From: Curtobacterium sp. VKM Ac-2922
Lineage (GTDB): Bacteria; Actinomycetota; Actinomycetes; Actinomycetales; Microbacteriaceae
Reading direction: 5' to 3'
NCBI RefSeq assembly: GCF_022815645.1
Contig: NZ_JALGRO010000002.1
Location: 1-64,000, forward strand
DNA length: 64,000 nt
Each line of letters starts with the position of its first letter. Positions within the stretch are counted from its first letter, which is position 1. Below the pieces are notes generated by a model. It saw only the letters and a list, made by a program, of their open reading frames with translations, made no database searches and had not been told where the DNA came from. Shown one piece after another: positions 1 through 8,877 of the stretch. A program made the position numbers and the translations under genes.

Positions 1-158
1 AACTCCTGTTGCCACCCACACGAACCATCCCCGGATCTGAACCGACTAAAGAGTCCAATATCCGGGGACCAGTTCACAGCTGACACCGCGCCTCCTGTCC
101 GTCAGGTGGTCACGACTCGTCATCTGATGACGTCGGCCGAGCCCAGTACGATCCGAAC

Positions 159-1013
159 GTGCCGATGCCGCTGCCGTTCGCTTCGATGCCCCTGTCGCAG
201 GATGATGTCACCTACGAGTACGGAGCGGACTCCACCGTGCGCCCGGATGTGCGGCCCGGCACCGTCGAGCGGATCAGCATCGGATCGAGCGAGCGGTTCC
301 CCGGCACCACGCGGACCGTGTGGGTGCACCGTACCGCCGGGCATCGCGCCGATGAGCCGAGTGCCGTCATGTTCTTCAACGACGGCTGGTGGTACCTCGA
401 CCCCGACAGCGACGTGCGTGGTGGGGTCGTCCTTGACAACCTCGCCGCTCGAGGTGACGTTCCGCAGATGATCGGCGTCTTCGTGGACCCCGGCGTCATC
501 GAGGTCGACGGGCTGCCGACGAAGCACCGCAACGCCGAGTACGACGCGTTCGACGACACCTACGCCGGTTTCCTGCTGCAGGAAGTCCTGCCGATCGTCC
601 AGACCCGCTTCGCGGTCTCCGACGACCCGATGATGCGCGGGATCTGCGGAGGCAGCAGCGGTGGGAACGCCGCCGTGACCGCCGCGTGGTGCCGGCCCGA
701 CGGCATCGGGCGCGTGATCGCCTTCAACCCGAGCTTCGCGCAGATGCCCGACGGCAACCCCTTCCCGACCCTGCTGGCCAGCGAACCGCGTCGGCAGACC
801 CGCATCGTCCTCCATGCCGCACACCGTGACCTGCACTGGAACGAGCCCGAGGGGAACTGGTTCGCCGAGAGCTTGGAGACCGCAGCTTCCCTCGCTCGCG
901 CTGGCTACGACTTCCGGTTGGTCCTCGGCGACGGCGGGCACTCACCGAACCACGGCGGTGTGCTCCTCCCCGACGCGCTGCGCTGGCTCTGGCGCCCCCA
1001 TGGGCGCTGGTAG
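159..1013 (+). CDS. Esterase D / enterochelin-esterase-like serine hydrolase
   Basis: Single-domain alpha/beta-hydrolase of the esterase D type (PF00756-like), probably cytoplasmic because no signal peptide is visible. The nucleophile elbow GGSSG puts the catalytic serine at residue 166, and GDGGHSPNHGG near the C-terminus supplies histidine 261. Length (284 residues) suits the family. Siderophore esterases share this fold, but no siderophore genes are near, so the substrate is open. The gene stands alone, 210 bases before a transporter gene. GTG at 159 gives the longest product; ATG at 165 is an equally possible start. Confidence 0.8.
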   Translation: MPMPLPFASMPLSQDDVTYEYGADSTVRPDVRPGTVERISIGSSERFPGTTRTVWVHRTAGHRADEPSAVMFFNDGWWYLDPDSDVRGGVVLDNLAARGDVPQMIGVFVDPGVIEVDGLPTKHRNAEYDAFDDTYAGFLLQEVLPIVQTRFAVSDDPMMRGICGGSSGGNAAVTAAWCRPDGIGRVIAFNPSFAQMPDGNPFPTLLASEPRRQTRIVLHAAHRDLHWNEPEGNWFAESLETAASLARAGYDFRLVLGDGGHSPNHGGVLLPDALRWLWRPHGRW

Positions 1014-1223
1014 CGTCCCGACCGTGGCGCGCACCGACGACGGTCCGGCTCGATCGAAGCTCCTCGGCCGATCGGCCATCGTCGAGTTCGACGGTCCCGC
1101 CGATTGCGCCTCCGCCGCGATGTCAGGCATCATGTCGGCGTACCGCGATGTCGTGGCGATCGTCGAAGCCCAGGCCGACTTGTCTGCCGACAGATCACAC
1201 CCGTCGCGCCGGAGGCATCGTCC

Positions 1224-2465
1224 ATGGCGATTGCACACACGCTCCTGTCCACTGCCCTCGGGCCGATCCGGGCGTCCGCTACGCGGTACGGCCGCGTCCT
1301 CAGCCTGCCGGGAGCGCCGTCGTTCTTCCTGCCAGCCGCCCTGGCGCGCCTCGGCGTCGCGATGACCGGGCTCGGACTGCTGTTCTCGTTCCAGCACGCA
1401 ACGGGTTCCTTCGCCGTCGCGGGGGTCGCGACCGGCGCGTTCGCGGTCGCCGAGGCCGCGGCGGGCCCGCAGCTCGCGCGTCTGGTCGACCGATGGGGCC
1501 AGACGGCGACCGTCCCGGCGCTCGTCCTGGTCCACGGCACCGCGATCGTCGCGGCGCTCGCCACGGCAGGGAGGACCCCGGTCGGGGTCACGCTCGCAGC
1601 CGTCGTGGTGGCGGGTGCGACGATCCCGCAGCCCGGCGCGCTGTCAGCGGCCCGCTGGTCGGCGCTCCTCCCGGACGGAGCGACCCTCCGCATCGCCTTC
1701 TCGCTCGAGGCGAGCGTCAACGACGTCGTGTTCCTGTCCGGCCCGGTCCTCGTGACGCTCGTCAGCACGCTCGTCCTCCCCTGGGCCGGGTCCGTCGCGG
1801 CCGTCGCGCTCGTCGTGGTCGGCTGCCTGAGCCTCTCCCTGCAGCGCCGAACCGCTCCGGCTCCGCAGCGAGCTCGAGACCACGGTCCGGAGCGGGTCCG
1901 GACGTCCCTCCTCGCTCCGGCGTTCCTGTCCACGCTCGGCGTCAACCTCGGGCTCGGCTGCTTCTTCGGGGCGGTTCCGCTCCTGGTCACCGCGGCAGCC
2001 GCTTCGGAGGGACTGCGACCGTTGACGGGTTCCGTGCTCGCGCTCTCCAGTGCCGCCAGCATCGTCGCGGGGCTGGTCTACGGCGCGCTCCGGTCCGCCC
2101 CGCGGCCACAGATCGTCCAGTTGTTCGCGACGATCATGCTCGTGGCAGCCGTCCTCGTCGGCGTGCTGGTACCAACGCTGCTCGGACTGGCGATCATGCT
2201 GTTGGTCGGCGGGACCGCGATCGCGCCGCTCCTGGCCACGTCATCACAGATCGTGCAGGCCTCAGTCGCAGTCTCGGAACGGGCGCAGGGGTTCACGTGG
2301 ATCAACTCGGCCTCGGCCGCGGGGATCGCCATGAGCGCAGCACTGACCGGCACGATCATCGCGCTCGACGGAACGCGGTTCGCCACCGCGGTCCTCGCTG
2401 CCCTCGTCCTGACCGCGGTGGTGTCCGCAGCGCTCTCGGTGCGACCAAGCGGTGCGGGTCGGTGA
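1224..2465 (+). CDS. MFS transporter
   Basis: Integral membrane protein of 413 residues with about twelve hydrophobic helices and a cytoplasmic loop after helix 2 (LARLVDRWGQ), as in major facilitator exporters. ATG at 1224 is chosen because GGAGG lies eight bases upstream (1211-1215) and the in-frame sequence before it is arginine-rich and not membrane-like. It resembles the YfcJ/arabinose-efflux type of MFS protein that often carries unannotated drug or metabolite export, but no substrate can be read from the sequence. A stem-loop follows at 2500-2531. No regulator is adjacent. Confidence 0.85.
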   Translation: MAIAHTLLSTALGPIRASATRYGRVLSLPGAPSFFLPAALARLGVAMTGLGLLFSFQHATGSFAVAGVATGAFAVAEAAAGPQLARLVDRWGQTATVPALVLVHGTAIVAALATAGRTPVGVTLAAVVVAGATIPQPGALSAARWSALLPDGATLRIAFSLEASVNDVVFLSGPVLVTLVSTLVLPWAGSVAAVALVVVGCLSLSLQRRTAPAPQRARDHGPERVRTSLLAPAFLSTLGVNLGLGCFFGAVPLLVTAAAASEGLRPLTGSVLALSSAASIVAGLVYGALRSAPRPQIVQLFATIMLVAAVLVGVLVPTLLGLAIMLLVGGTAIAPLLATSSQIVQASVAVSERAQGFTWINSASAAGIAMSAALTGTIIALDGTRFATAVLAALVLTAVVSAALSVRPSGAGR

Positions 2466-2499
2466 GCGTCGACTCCTCGTCCGCATCCACCTCGATACA

Positions 2500-2531
2500 G
2501 GAGGCGCGGCGCGAGCTGGCACCGCGCCTCC
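2500..2531. terminator. Stem-loop after the MFS gene
   Basis: GGAGGCGCGG (2500-2509) pairs with CCGCGCCTCC (2522-2531) around a 12-base loop, 35 bases after the MFS stop. There is no T-tract. It belongs to the GGAGGC/GCCTCC intergenic palindromes that recur in this window. A terminator role is inferred from position. Confidence 0.55.
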
Positions 2532-2689
2532 CGTCGGACAGGCACCACGCGGACGAGACGGCATGCGCTGACCTTGCTCGGCTGACCGACGCCAGCGGCA
2601 CCATCGGCCCCATCCCCACAGGTACGTGGCGGCCCCGGCGGACACCGTGAGCATGCCCTCCCCTACGAGCGCCAAGACGCCGACGATCA

Positions 2690-2703
2690 CCCCCCCCCCC
2701 CCC
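2690..2703. repeat. Poly-C tract, 14 bases
   Basis: An uninterrupted run of 14 C between the MFS gene and a lipoprotein gene. On the minus strand the poly-G is followed at once by a short hydrophobic reading frame (VIVGVLALVGEGMLTVSAG) that decays into arginine-rich sequence, as if a membrane-protein gene were cut here. The tract may be a slippage hotspot or an assembly artefact. Confidence 0.8.
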
Positions 2704-2711
2704 GACCCCGC

Positions 2712-3134
2712 TCAGCCCTGTCCCTGGTCGGTGAGACGCCACCCGTCGGCGGTCCGGGTGAAGCAGAACTCCCAGTCGCGCTCACCGTTCATGTTCTCGG
2801 CTTCACCGGTCGCCGTGCTGACCACCGTCGTCGCGACACAGGTCTCTTCGGTGTGACCGGGGTTGAACGGGACGACCTCGGAGTCGTCAGCGACCGTGTA
2901 CGACCGCAGCGTCGGGTCGGTGCACCACGCCCAGGTCCGGTCGAGCGTCAACGCCTTCGTGACGTCACAGTGCTGTGCCTTCGCCGCGGCGAGGTACACC
3001 CTGGTCACGGCAAGCGGATCGGCCGACTTCGGCGGCAGACCCGACACACTGCACCCGGCGAGCGCTCCCGACAGCGCGACACAGGCCAGTGTCACGACGA
3101 GTCCCCGCTGCACGTCCTTCCGCCGCTCTGCCAT
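2712..3134 (-). CDS. Small secreted lipoprotein
   Basis: Lipoprotein of 140 residues. A basic n-region (MAERRKDVQR) is followed by a hydrophobic stretch and the lipobox LAGC with the modified cysteine at residue 28, so the mature protein should be anchored to the outside of the membrane. The mature part has four further cysteines and the pattern of small NTF2/DUF4878-like lipoproteins (AVTRVYLAAAKAQHCDVTKAL near the start, DGWRLTDQGQG at the end), but the family assignment is tentative. ATG at 3134. Its neighbour on the same strand is an Imm-5-like gene beginning further upstream; no operon is certain. Confidence 0.75.
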   Translation of the reverse strand: MAERRKDVQRGLVVTLACVALSGALAGCSVSGLPPKSADPLAVTRVYLAAAKAQHCDVTKALTLDRTWAWCTDPTLRSYTVADDSEVVPFNPGHTEETCVATTVVSTATGEAENMNGERDWEFCFTRTADGWRLTDQGQG

Positions 3135-3242
3135 GGATGCCGTCCCCCGTTCCTCGTCGAGCGGATCGAGCGTACTTCGGACAGGGCGGCTCTCATCTCC
3201 GAGGAACCGCGAGCGGACGATGACCGGTCGGCGTCGCAGAGC

Positions 3243-3803
3243 TCAACGCTGCGCGAGCGCCGCCTGGATCCGTTCGATGTGTGCCCCGAGCGCACCCGAC
3301 GCCAGCAGCCCGGGTCCGAGGGGCCCGGACCGGTCTTCGCCCAGCAGCGGGAGTCGCCGGAGGGCTGCCTGCACGGGCTCGCTCATGTGCGCCAGCTGCC
3401 ATATCGACTCGTCGCGCCCACCGCGTCCCGGAGCGGCGAGTTCAGCCGCCAGCGCCGCGAAGGCAGCTGCGCCGAGCGCGTGCGCGCCCATGTGCGCGAC
3501 TCCCGAGGCCTGCCCCGCGGCCCGAGCGGCCGCCTTGCCTGCCGGGGACGCTGCCGCCTGGGCGGCACGGCCCGCGATGAACCGGTCACGGATCTGGCTC
3601 GCCGCGTCCAGCTCGCCGCGAGCGAACCTGCGGGCACGCTCGACACCGTCCCGAGCGCGCGGCTCGTCCGGTGCCTCGGCCTCGAACACGGCGAGCACGC
3701 GCTCGGCGCAGTCCGCAGCCCAGCCGGCGACGAGACGGCGATCGGGTTCATCCAGCGTCTGCGGAGAGGGCACGTCGACAGCCTGCCACGTGTCGGCGCG
3801 CAT
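3243..3803 (-). CDS. Imm-5-like putative immunity protein
   Basis: Alanine-rich, all-helical protein of 186 residues that matches the pattern of the actinobacterial putative immunity protein family (Imm-5-like). The diagnostic parts are the N-terminal VAGWAADCAERVL, then DEPRARDGVERARRFARGE, then the repeated Ala-Arg helix ending in SGVAHMGAHALGAAAFAALA. No signal peptide or membrane span is seen, so it should act in the cytoplasm. Family members are predicted to protect against polymorphic toxins, but no toxin gene is directly adjacent; the nearest candidate is the DUF1023 protein at 6230. Immunity function is inferred from the family only. Confidence 0.65.
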   Translation of the reverse strand: MRADTWQAVDVPSPQTLDEPDRRLVAGWAADCAERVLAVFEAEAPDEPRARDGVERARRFARGELDAASQIRDRFIAGRAAQAAASPAGKAAARAAGQASGVAHMGAHALGAAAFAALAAELAAPGRGGRDESIWQLAHMSEPVQAALRRLPLLGEDRSGPLGPGLLASGALGAHIERIQAALAQR

Positions 3804-3990
3804 CCTGGTAGCAGGTGCTCGTCGCCGATCGGCCCGAGCACGTGCCGTCGACCTACGCGCGCAACACCGTGTACGTCACGACGCGCGGGATCTTCTCCCA
3901 CCCCACGCGCGGAACAGGCGGTCGAGTTCCTCCGGACCGCGCCGATCGCTCCGGCCGATGTTCTGATCCATCGGGGCCGACAGGACACCG

Positions 3991-4851
3991 TCACACGCCG
4001 TGGACTGCCGGCTGGTCTGACGCGGCCGGCACACCGCGACCTGGCTGCAGATGGCGCTGCAGGAAGGTGAACGTCCGCTCGAGTGCATCGGTGCGAGTGC
4101 TCATCTCAGCGAAGCTGTGCTGCCCGCCCTCGACGAGCATCAGCTCGTGTTCCACACCCTGCTCCTCGAGCGTCCTGGCGAGTGACAGGCTCTGCTCGAC
4201 CGGCACGACGCGGTCGGCGGTGCCGTGGAGCAGGAAGGTCGGCGGCGCTCCGGGGGTGATGTGGTCACCCGGGCGGAACCACTGGTCGGTGTCCGGCCCG
4301 AGCGCTGTCCGGAGCGGTGAGGTCGGCTGGTCGAACGCGCGGGTGATGGTCGGGTCGTGCATGCCGTACCAACTCACGACCGCGCTGATGCCTTCCGCTG
4401 TGGCGGCGGTGGCACCGACGATGGTGGCGATGGTCGCCCCGGCGGAGTTGCCCCACAGTGCGACGGCGCTCGGGTCGATGTTGAACTCGGTCGCGTGTGC
4501 GCGGAGGTGACGGAGTGCTTGGCGGACGTCGTCGAGCGGCGCGGGGAACCGTGCGAGGTTGCTCGTCCGGTACTCGACGCTGGCCACGGCGACCCCGCGC
4601 TGTGCGAGCCCGACCAACGCGGGCAGGTACGGGGCTCGGTGGACGTTGCGGAACCCGCCGCCCTTGATGAACACCACCAGGGGTGTGGGTTCGGTGGACA
4701 CCGGCTTGAGCAGGTCGAGGTGTAGCTGCTGCCCGCCGGGCAGCAGACCACCGTCGCGGAACTGCTTGTACACGAGATCCGGGTAGGACTCGACGAACAC
4801 GTGACTCGGGGCACGGAGCGGGACGGTCGACGATCGGTTCACGCCGCCCAT
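3991..4851 (-). CDS. Alpha/beta hydrolase (acetylesterase/BD-FAE type)
   Basis: Esterase-like enzyme of 286 residues. The nucleophile elbow GNSAG gives serine 136, the oxyanion region is IKGGGF (residues 62-66, with Lys where HGGG is usual), HGTADRVVP carries the acid residue and GGQHSF the histidine. The segment DDVRQALRHLRAHATEFNID is typical of the COG0657 acetylesterase/BD-FAE group. Cytoplasmic, no signal peptide. Start ATG at 4851. A long palindrome lies just upstream and separates it from the ASCH-hydrolase gene on the same strand, so the two are probably separate transcription units. Substrate unknown. Confidence 0.82.
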   Translation of the reverse strand: MGGVNRSSTVPLRAPSHVFVESYPDLVYKQFRDGGLLPGGQQLHLDLLKPVSTEPTPLVVFIKGGGFRNVHRAPYLPALVGLAQRGVAVASVEYRTSNLARFPAPLDDVRQALRHLRAHATEFNIDPSAVALWGNSAGATIATIVGATAATAEGISAVVSWYGMHDPTITRAFDQPTSPLRTALGPDTDQWFRPGDHITPGAPPTFLLHGTADRVVPVEQSLSLARTLEEQGVEHELMLVEGGQHSFAEMSTRTDALERTFTFLQRHLQPGRGVPAASDQPAVHGV

Positions 4852-4855
4852 CCTG

Positions 4856-4897
4856 GGACGGGAGGCTCGGTGCCAGCTGGCACCGAGCCTCCTGTCC
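4856..4897. terminator. 42-base near-perfect palindrome
   Basis: The segment 4861-4892 is a perfect inverted repeat (arms of 16 centred on CAGCTG), and the arms extend outward by five more pairs, one of them G-T. It lies 15 bases after the stop of the ASCH-hydrolase gene on the minus strand and just before the next gene, so a terminator role is likely. It contains the recurrent GGACGGGAGGC element. Confidence 0.6.
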
Positions 4898-4912
4898 GAC
4901 CAGTGGTCGCGT

Positions 4913-6049
4913 CTACCGCGGTCCGGTTGCCGTCGAGCTGATGAAGGCGGTGACGTCCGCGATGAACCGCTCGGGTTCCTCGTCGGTGAGCATGTGTCCG
5001 GAGTGCTCGTAGACCCGGAAGGTCGCGTCCGGGATGAGCGCTGCGAGCTCTTCCCCGGCCGCCGGCGGGTTCAGCCCGTCGGACCCGCCGGACAGCACCA
5101 GGGTCCGTGCCGTGATCCGGGGCAGGTCGGGACGCAGGTCGAACCCGGCGAGGGACCGTTCCACGGCCGCGCGTTCCGCGTCGTCTAGGATCACCTGGCC
5201 CGCGGGCGGGGTCCCCGTGATCGCATCGCGCCGCTCCTGCGGTGTGTCCGGCGACCACAGCGCACCGCCGATCAGCTGCAGCAGTTCCTCGGGCGCGACG
5301 GACCGGGTGTCGATCCCCCGGCGGGCGATGTACGCGGCGACCGAGGACGTCGTGCCGTGGGCCTTCGACACGACGAGCACCAGGTGCGTCGTCCGTGCCG
5401 GGTCGAGGATCGCGGCCTGCGCGGCGACGTAGGACCCCATCGAGATCCCGACGACCGCCGCGGTGTCGTACCCGAGGGCGGCGATGAGGTCGTTCACCGC
5501 GGCGCCCTGGTCCGCGAGCGTGAAGTGCTCGGGGCGTGACGACCTGCCGTGCCCGAGCATGTCCGGTGCGATGACCCGGAACTGCCGCGCCAGGGCCTCG
5601 GCCACCGGCACCACAGACGAGGAGTCGCCGTACAGGCCGTGGATCAGCACCAGCGGCGGGGCGGCGGGATCGCCGAACTCGCGGTGGAAGACCGTCGAAC
5701 CGGATGCTGCGATCGGGGGCGTGTCCACGACGAGCTCGGCGACCTCGACCACCGCATCGTCGGGCATCTCCGGGTAGTAGTTCTCGCGCAGCTGGCGAGC
5801 GAAGACCGCCATGTCGGTGCCGGCCGGTTGGTGCGCCTGTTCGGCGGTGAGGGTGTCCAGGCGGTGGCGGCGGACGGACAGCACGGTTCCGTCGAGTGGT
5901 CCCGTTGTCGGGTCGTCGTCGAAGACGAACCTCGCTCGGCCGACCGGGACCGCCTCGTTCCAGCGCACGGTGGACACCTTCTCGCCGCTCAGCATCGCCT
6001 GGTGGTGCTTGCGGTGGAAGTGGATCGTGTTCTGGGTCGAGTCGGTCAC
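4913..6049 (-). CDS. ASCH domain fused to alpha/beta hydrolase
   Basis: Protein of 378 residues in two parts. Residues about 7-105 look like an ASCH domain of the YqfB kind: IHFHRKHHQAMLSGEKVSTV followed by Arg-Trp, the K-x-x-T-x-R core, then LDTLTAEQAH and YYPEMPDDAVVEVAE. YqfB is an N4-acetylcytidine amidohydrolase. Residues about 125-378 are an alpha/beta hydrolase with LIHGLYGDSS, the elbow GISMGS and the histidine region EHSGHMLTDEEPERF. GTG at 6049 is chosen because GGTGGAGG precedes it and homology-like sequence starts there. Upstream in-frame codons lie antisense to the divergent DUF1023 gene. The fusion is unusual; whether both sites act on one substrate is unknown. Confidence 0.75.
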   Translation of the reverse strand: MTDSTQNTIHFHRKHHQAMLSGEKVSTVRWNEAVPVGRARFVFDDDPTTGPLDGTVLSVRRHRLDTLTAEQAHQPAGTDMAVFARQLRENYYPEMPDDAVVEVAELVVDTPPIAASGSTVFHREFGDPAAPPLVLIHGLYGDSSSVVPVAEALARQFRVIAPDMLGHGRSSRPEHFTLADQGAAVNDLIAALGYDTAAVVGISMGSYVAAQAAILDPARTTHLVLVVSKAHGTTSSVAAYIARRGIDTRSVAPEELLQLIGGALWSPDTPQERRDAITGTPPAGQVILDDAERAAVERSLAGFDLRPDLPRITARTLVLSGGSDGLNPPAAGEELAALIPDATFRVYEHSGHMLTDEEPERFIADVTAFISSTATGPR

Positions 6050-6229
6050 ACCTCCACCCTGCCGCACTCCACGTCGGCACGGCACGCGCGGTGCCAGCCG
6101 GTGCTCCCCCGGTGCGATCGCGGAGTTGTGCGATCTGCTGAAATGCTGCACGCTGGTCCCGGGTACATCAGGGGGATCGTCGGGAGCGGAACGGAGAACA
6201 CGCTCTCGGCCGCGCAAAGAGGGGGCTTC

Positions 6230-8191
6230 ATGGGGGACATCACGTACGACGACGACGCAGCTGCCCGGCTGCAACGCGTCGCCGGACAGGCAGCGGACTG
6301 CCTCACCGGGCAGAGCGCTGCTCGGCGCGCAGCTGCGGAGAGCGCGCGGGACGACTTCGAGGGCGCCTACGCCAAGCGCTTCGAGGAATCGGCGCGGGTC
6401 GAAGCGGACGATCGGCCCAAGCTCGCTTCGTCGCTTCGTGACTTGGCGAACCAGGTCGGCCAGGCGACTGCTGCAGCGAAACGCGAACGGTCCCGACGCG
6501 TCGAGCTCGAAGCATGGCGCGGACGGCAAGAGGCCCGCGAGCGCGAAGCTGCATCGTCCCCCTTCGGCGTCTTCGGCATACCCGCGGCCAGCGGCCTCGA
6601 TCTCGAACCGTCTGAGACTCCTGTCTCACCGCCGCACATCGCGGCGTCCTTCTCCGCCCGGGGCAGGACCCGGAGCGGCAGCGGGACCTCGGACGGCCGC
6701 AGCGCCGCTGACCCGGACGCCCTGCGGCAGTTCGCGACGACCAGCCGCGGACTCGACGCCGCCGCCGGCTCCGAGCGCACAGCGCTCAAGAACGCCTGGT
6801 CCGGGTTCACGGCTCGGTGCAGTTGGGCTCCGATCGACAGCGCGTCCTTGCTCGGCGGCTTCGATCGGCTCTTGCAGGAGAACAGCGACGACGCCGCGTG
6901 GCTGGAACGCATCGCGGATGCCTTCGACCGAGCCGGAGGTCACGGCTCACTGTCGAATGCGACGCTCGACATCGCCGCGGCTGCGGATCTCCCGCCCGGC
7001 TTGGCGAAGGTCTTCACGAAGGGCCTCAGCCCGGCCGAAGTCGCAGCACTGTGGGCGAAGCTGCGCCTCTCGAAGGCGGACAGGAACGACCTCCGAGCGC
7101 TGCCGGTCCCCATCCTGAGCCAGCTCGGCAACCTCGAGGGTGTGGACTACTGGGCTCGGGACACTGCGAACCGAGTCGTGCTCGATGCCCGTATCCACCA
7201 GGCACAACTGCGTCTCCGCGAGCTCGAACGATCGACCACGTACGACCCGGGTGGAGCGACGTACGCGACGGCCTTCAAGAACCTGACGGCACTCCAGGAA
7301 GTCCGCACAGCGAGCAACGACCGATCGAACGAGGGTCGTCGCTTCTTGATTTCGCTCGACGATAGCGTCGTCCCGCCGCTCGCCGCGATCTCCATCGGCG
7401 ACCTCGACACCGCCGAGAACGTCACCTGGGCGGTCCCGGGCATGGCCACTGACACCTTGGGCATGAACGGCTGGACCGATGCAGCGCAGAACCTCTACAA
7501 ACAGCAGAGTCTCACCGGACCTGCAGACCATGCCGTCGTCTCGTGGGTCGGCTACACGACGCCGCCCCAGCCGGTGATCCAAGGCCAGCTGGACTTCGGA
7601 GTCCTCGGCACCACGCACGCGAAAGACGGCAGCAGGAAACTCGCCGCGGCGCTCCGGGGGCTCGACGCAGCACGCGGAGGCGACTCGTTCACGAACAACG
7701 TGGTCGCCCACTCGTACGGCTCGACCACTGCGGCGTACGCCCTCACGAAGCGCGACGTGCACGTCGACACGTTCACCACGATCGGTTCCGCTGGTATCCC
7801 CAACTCCATCCCGGACGCCGGAACGCTCCACGCGGGCCACGTCTACGCGGGCCAGGCGCAGAACATCTGGGTCATCGAGCCCGGCCGCGGCGATCGGTGG
7901 GCACAGACCGGCAGACTCAGCCCGACGCACAGCCAGGACCCCACCGATCCCGCGTTCGGAGCAACCGCGTTCGGCACCGACGGCGTGACCGGCGACGACA
8001 CGAAGCACTCCGTGGACGATCACAACGTCCTCACCGACGACCATCGCGGCTACCTCGACGCCGACACGGAATCGCTGTACAACATCGGGCAGGCCACAAC
8101 GGGGCATCCCGAGGCGATGACCAAGTACGAACCCAAGGGGATGACGTGGTACGAGAAGACCGTGCTCGAACAGATGCAGGGGGTCCCGTGA
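6230..8191 (+). CDS. DUF1023 alpha/beta hydrolase with WXG-like N-terminal region
   Basis: Large protein of 653 residues. The first 110 residues are helical and charged (heptad-like, no signal peptide), as in WXG100/LXG-type secreted proteins; residues about 175-230 form another helical segment (ALKNAWSGFTARCSWAPIDS). The C-terminal third is a DUF1023 (PF06259) alpha/beta hydrolase with strands GDLDTAENVTWAVPGM and VVSWVGYTTP and the nucleophile motif AHSYGSTT. ATG at 6230 is preceded by AAAGAGGGGG. It overlaps the following lipoprotein gene by one base. A second copy of this gene-lipoprotein pair lies at 29159-32254. Export and toxin-like activity are inferred. Confidence 0.8.
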   Translation: MGDITYDDDAAARLQRVAGQAADCLTGQSAARRAAAESARDDFEGAYAKRFEESARVEADDRPKLASSLRDLANQVGQATAAAKRERSRRVELEAWRGRQEAREREAASSPFGVFGIPAASGLDLEPSETPVSPPHIAASFSARGRTRSGSGTSDGRSAADPDALRQFATTSRGLDAAAGSERTALKNAWSGFTARCSWAPIDSASLLGGFDRLLQENSDDAAWLERIADAFDRAGGHGSLSNATLDIAAAADLPPGLAKVFTKGLSPAEVAALWAKLRLSKADRNDLRALPVPILSQLGNLEGVDYWARDTANRVVLDARIHQAQLRLRELERSTTYDPGGATYATAFKNLTALQEVRTASNDRSNEGRRFLISLDDSVVPPLAAISIGDLDTAENVTWAVPGMATDTLGMNGWTDAAQNLYKQQSLTGPADHAVVSWVGYTTPPQPVIQGQLDFGVLGTTHAKDGSRKLAAALRGLDAARGGDSFTNNVVAHSYGSTTAAYALTKRDVHVDTFTTIGSAGIPNSIPDAGTLHAGHVYAGQAQNIWVIEPGRGDRWAQTGRLSPTHSQDPTDPAFGATAFGTDGVTGDDTKHSVDDHNVLTDDHRGYLDADTESLYNIGQATTGHPEAMTKYEPKGMTWYEKTVLEQMQGVP

Positions 8192-8694
8192 TGAAGAAGG
8201 ACGTCCGACACAGCAGGTCCGTTGCGGTCGTTGTGACCCTCGGATGCGCAGCGATCATGCTGTCCGGCTGCAGCAACCACTCTGGGGAGCCCACCATGAA
8301 GCCGTCCGAAGCGAAGCAGTCCGTGATCGAATTCGTCCAAGAGTCGTCGAAGTCGGCCGGGGGGACCTGGGCCCACCTCAGCGGTCCCGGAATCCGAGAG
8401 TGCAGCCAGCCGAGCGGCGCACCCGGCACCATGTTCGTCTACGTGATGAAGCGTGCGGACACCACGGGCGCCGACGCACGCAACGACGTCAAGGCCGTCA
8501 GCAAGCACTGGAAGGACGCCGGTGTCGATGTCGAGGAGTACCAGAGCGGCGGGCCCAATCCAGTACCCGGGGTCCGCGGCCGCGGCGGCCCGGTCATCTC
8601 GGCGAGCTTCGACGCGTACCCCGGCAACTACCAGATGTCCGCAGTCTCCAAGTGCTCAGACGGCAACCCCGACAAGCTCCGTCTTGAGAACTGA
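8191..8694 (+). CDS. Lipoprotein partner of DUF1023 protein
   Basis: Lipoprotein of 167 residues with signal peptide and lipobox LSGC (cysteine 27). The mature part has conserved blocks: MKPSEAKQSVIEFVQESSKS, then RADTTGADARNDVKAVSKHW, then PGVRGRGGPVISASFDAYPG, and a paired cysteine near each end. Its ATG overlaps the TGA of the DUF1023 gene, so the two are co-translated. Paralogues are at 8878-9402 and, more diverged, at 29159-29656, again beside a DUF1023 gene. The constant pairing suggests a membrane-anchored partner, chaperone or immunity protein for the hydrolase. That role is inference; the family is not one I can name. Confidence 0.8.
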   Translation: MKKDVRHSRSVAVVVTLGCAAIMLSGCSNHSGEPTMKPSEAKQSVIEFVQESSKSAGGTWAHLSGPGIRECSQPSGAPGTMFVYVMKRADTTGADARNDVKAVSKHWKDAGVDVEEYQSGGPNPVPGVRGRGGPVISASFDAYPGNYQMSAVSKCSDGNPDKLRLEN

Positions 8695-8877
8695 CCGACC
8701 GGACCTCCCGCGATTGTCAGACGGTCCAGCGGCGAACGCCGGGAACGCAACGCCGAAGGAGCACCCAGGGGTGAGCCATTGAAGGACCGTGACGTCCTTG
8801 CGCCTCGACTACCTCACCACCTCCGAGTGCGGCGGCCGATCTGGAGACTCACTGTGCGACCTTCTCGCCGGACACCT

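Noticed and set aside
81..105. GCCTCCTGTCCG segment at the left edge
   Set aside because: One arm of the recurrent GGAGGC palindrome, but the partner arm is not clear in the window, so no terminator is called.
3815..3990. Plus-strand frame starting MLVADRPEHVPSTYARNTVY
   Set aside because: The first 35 codons look coding-like but decay; probably a relic or chance, with no match that I recognise, so it is not called.
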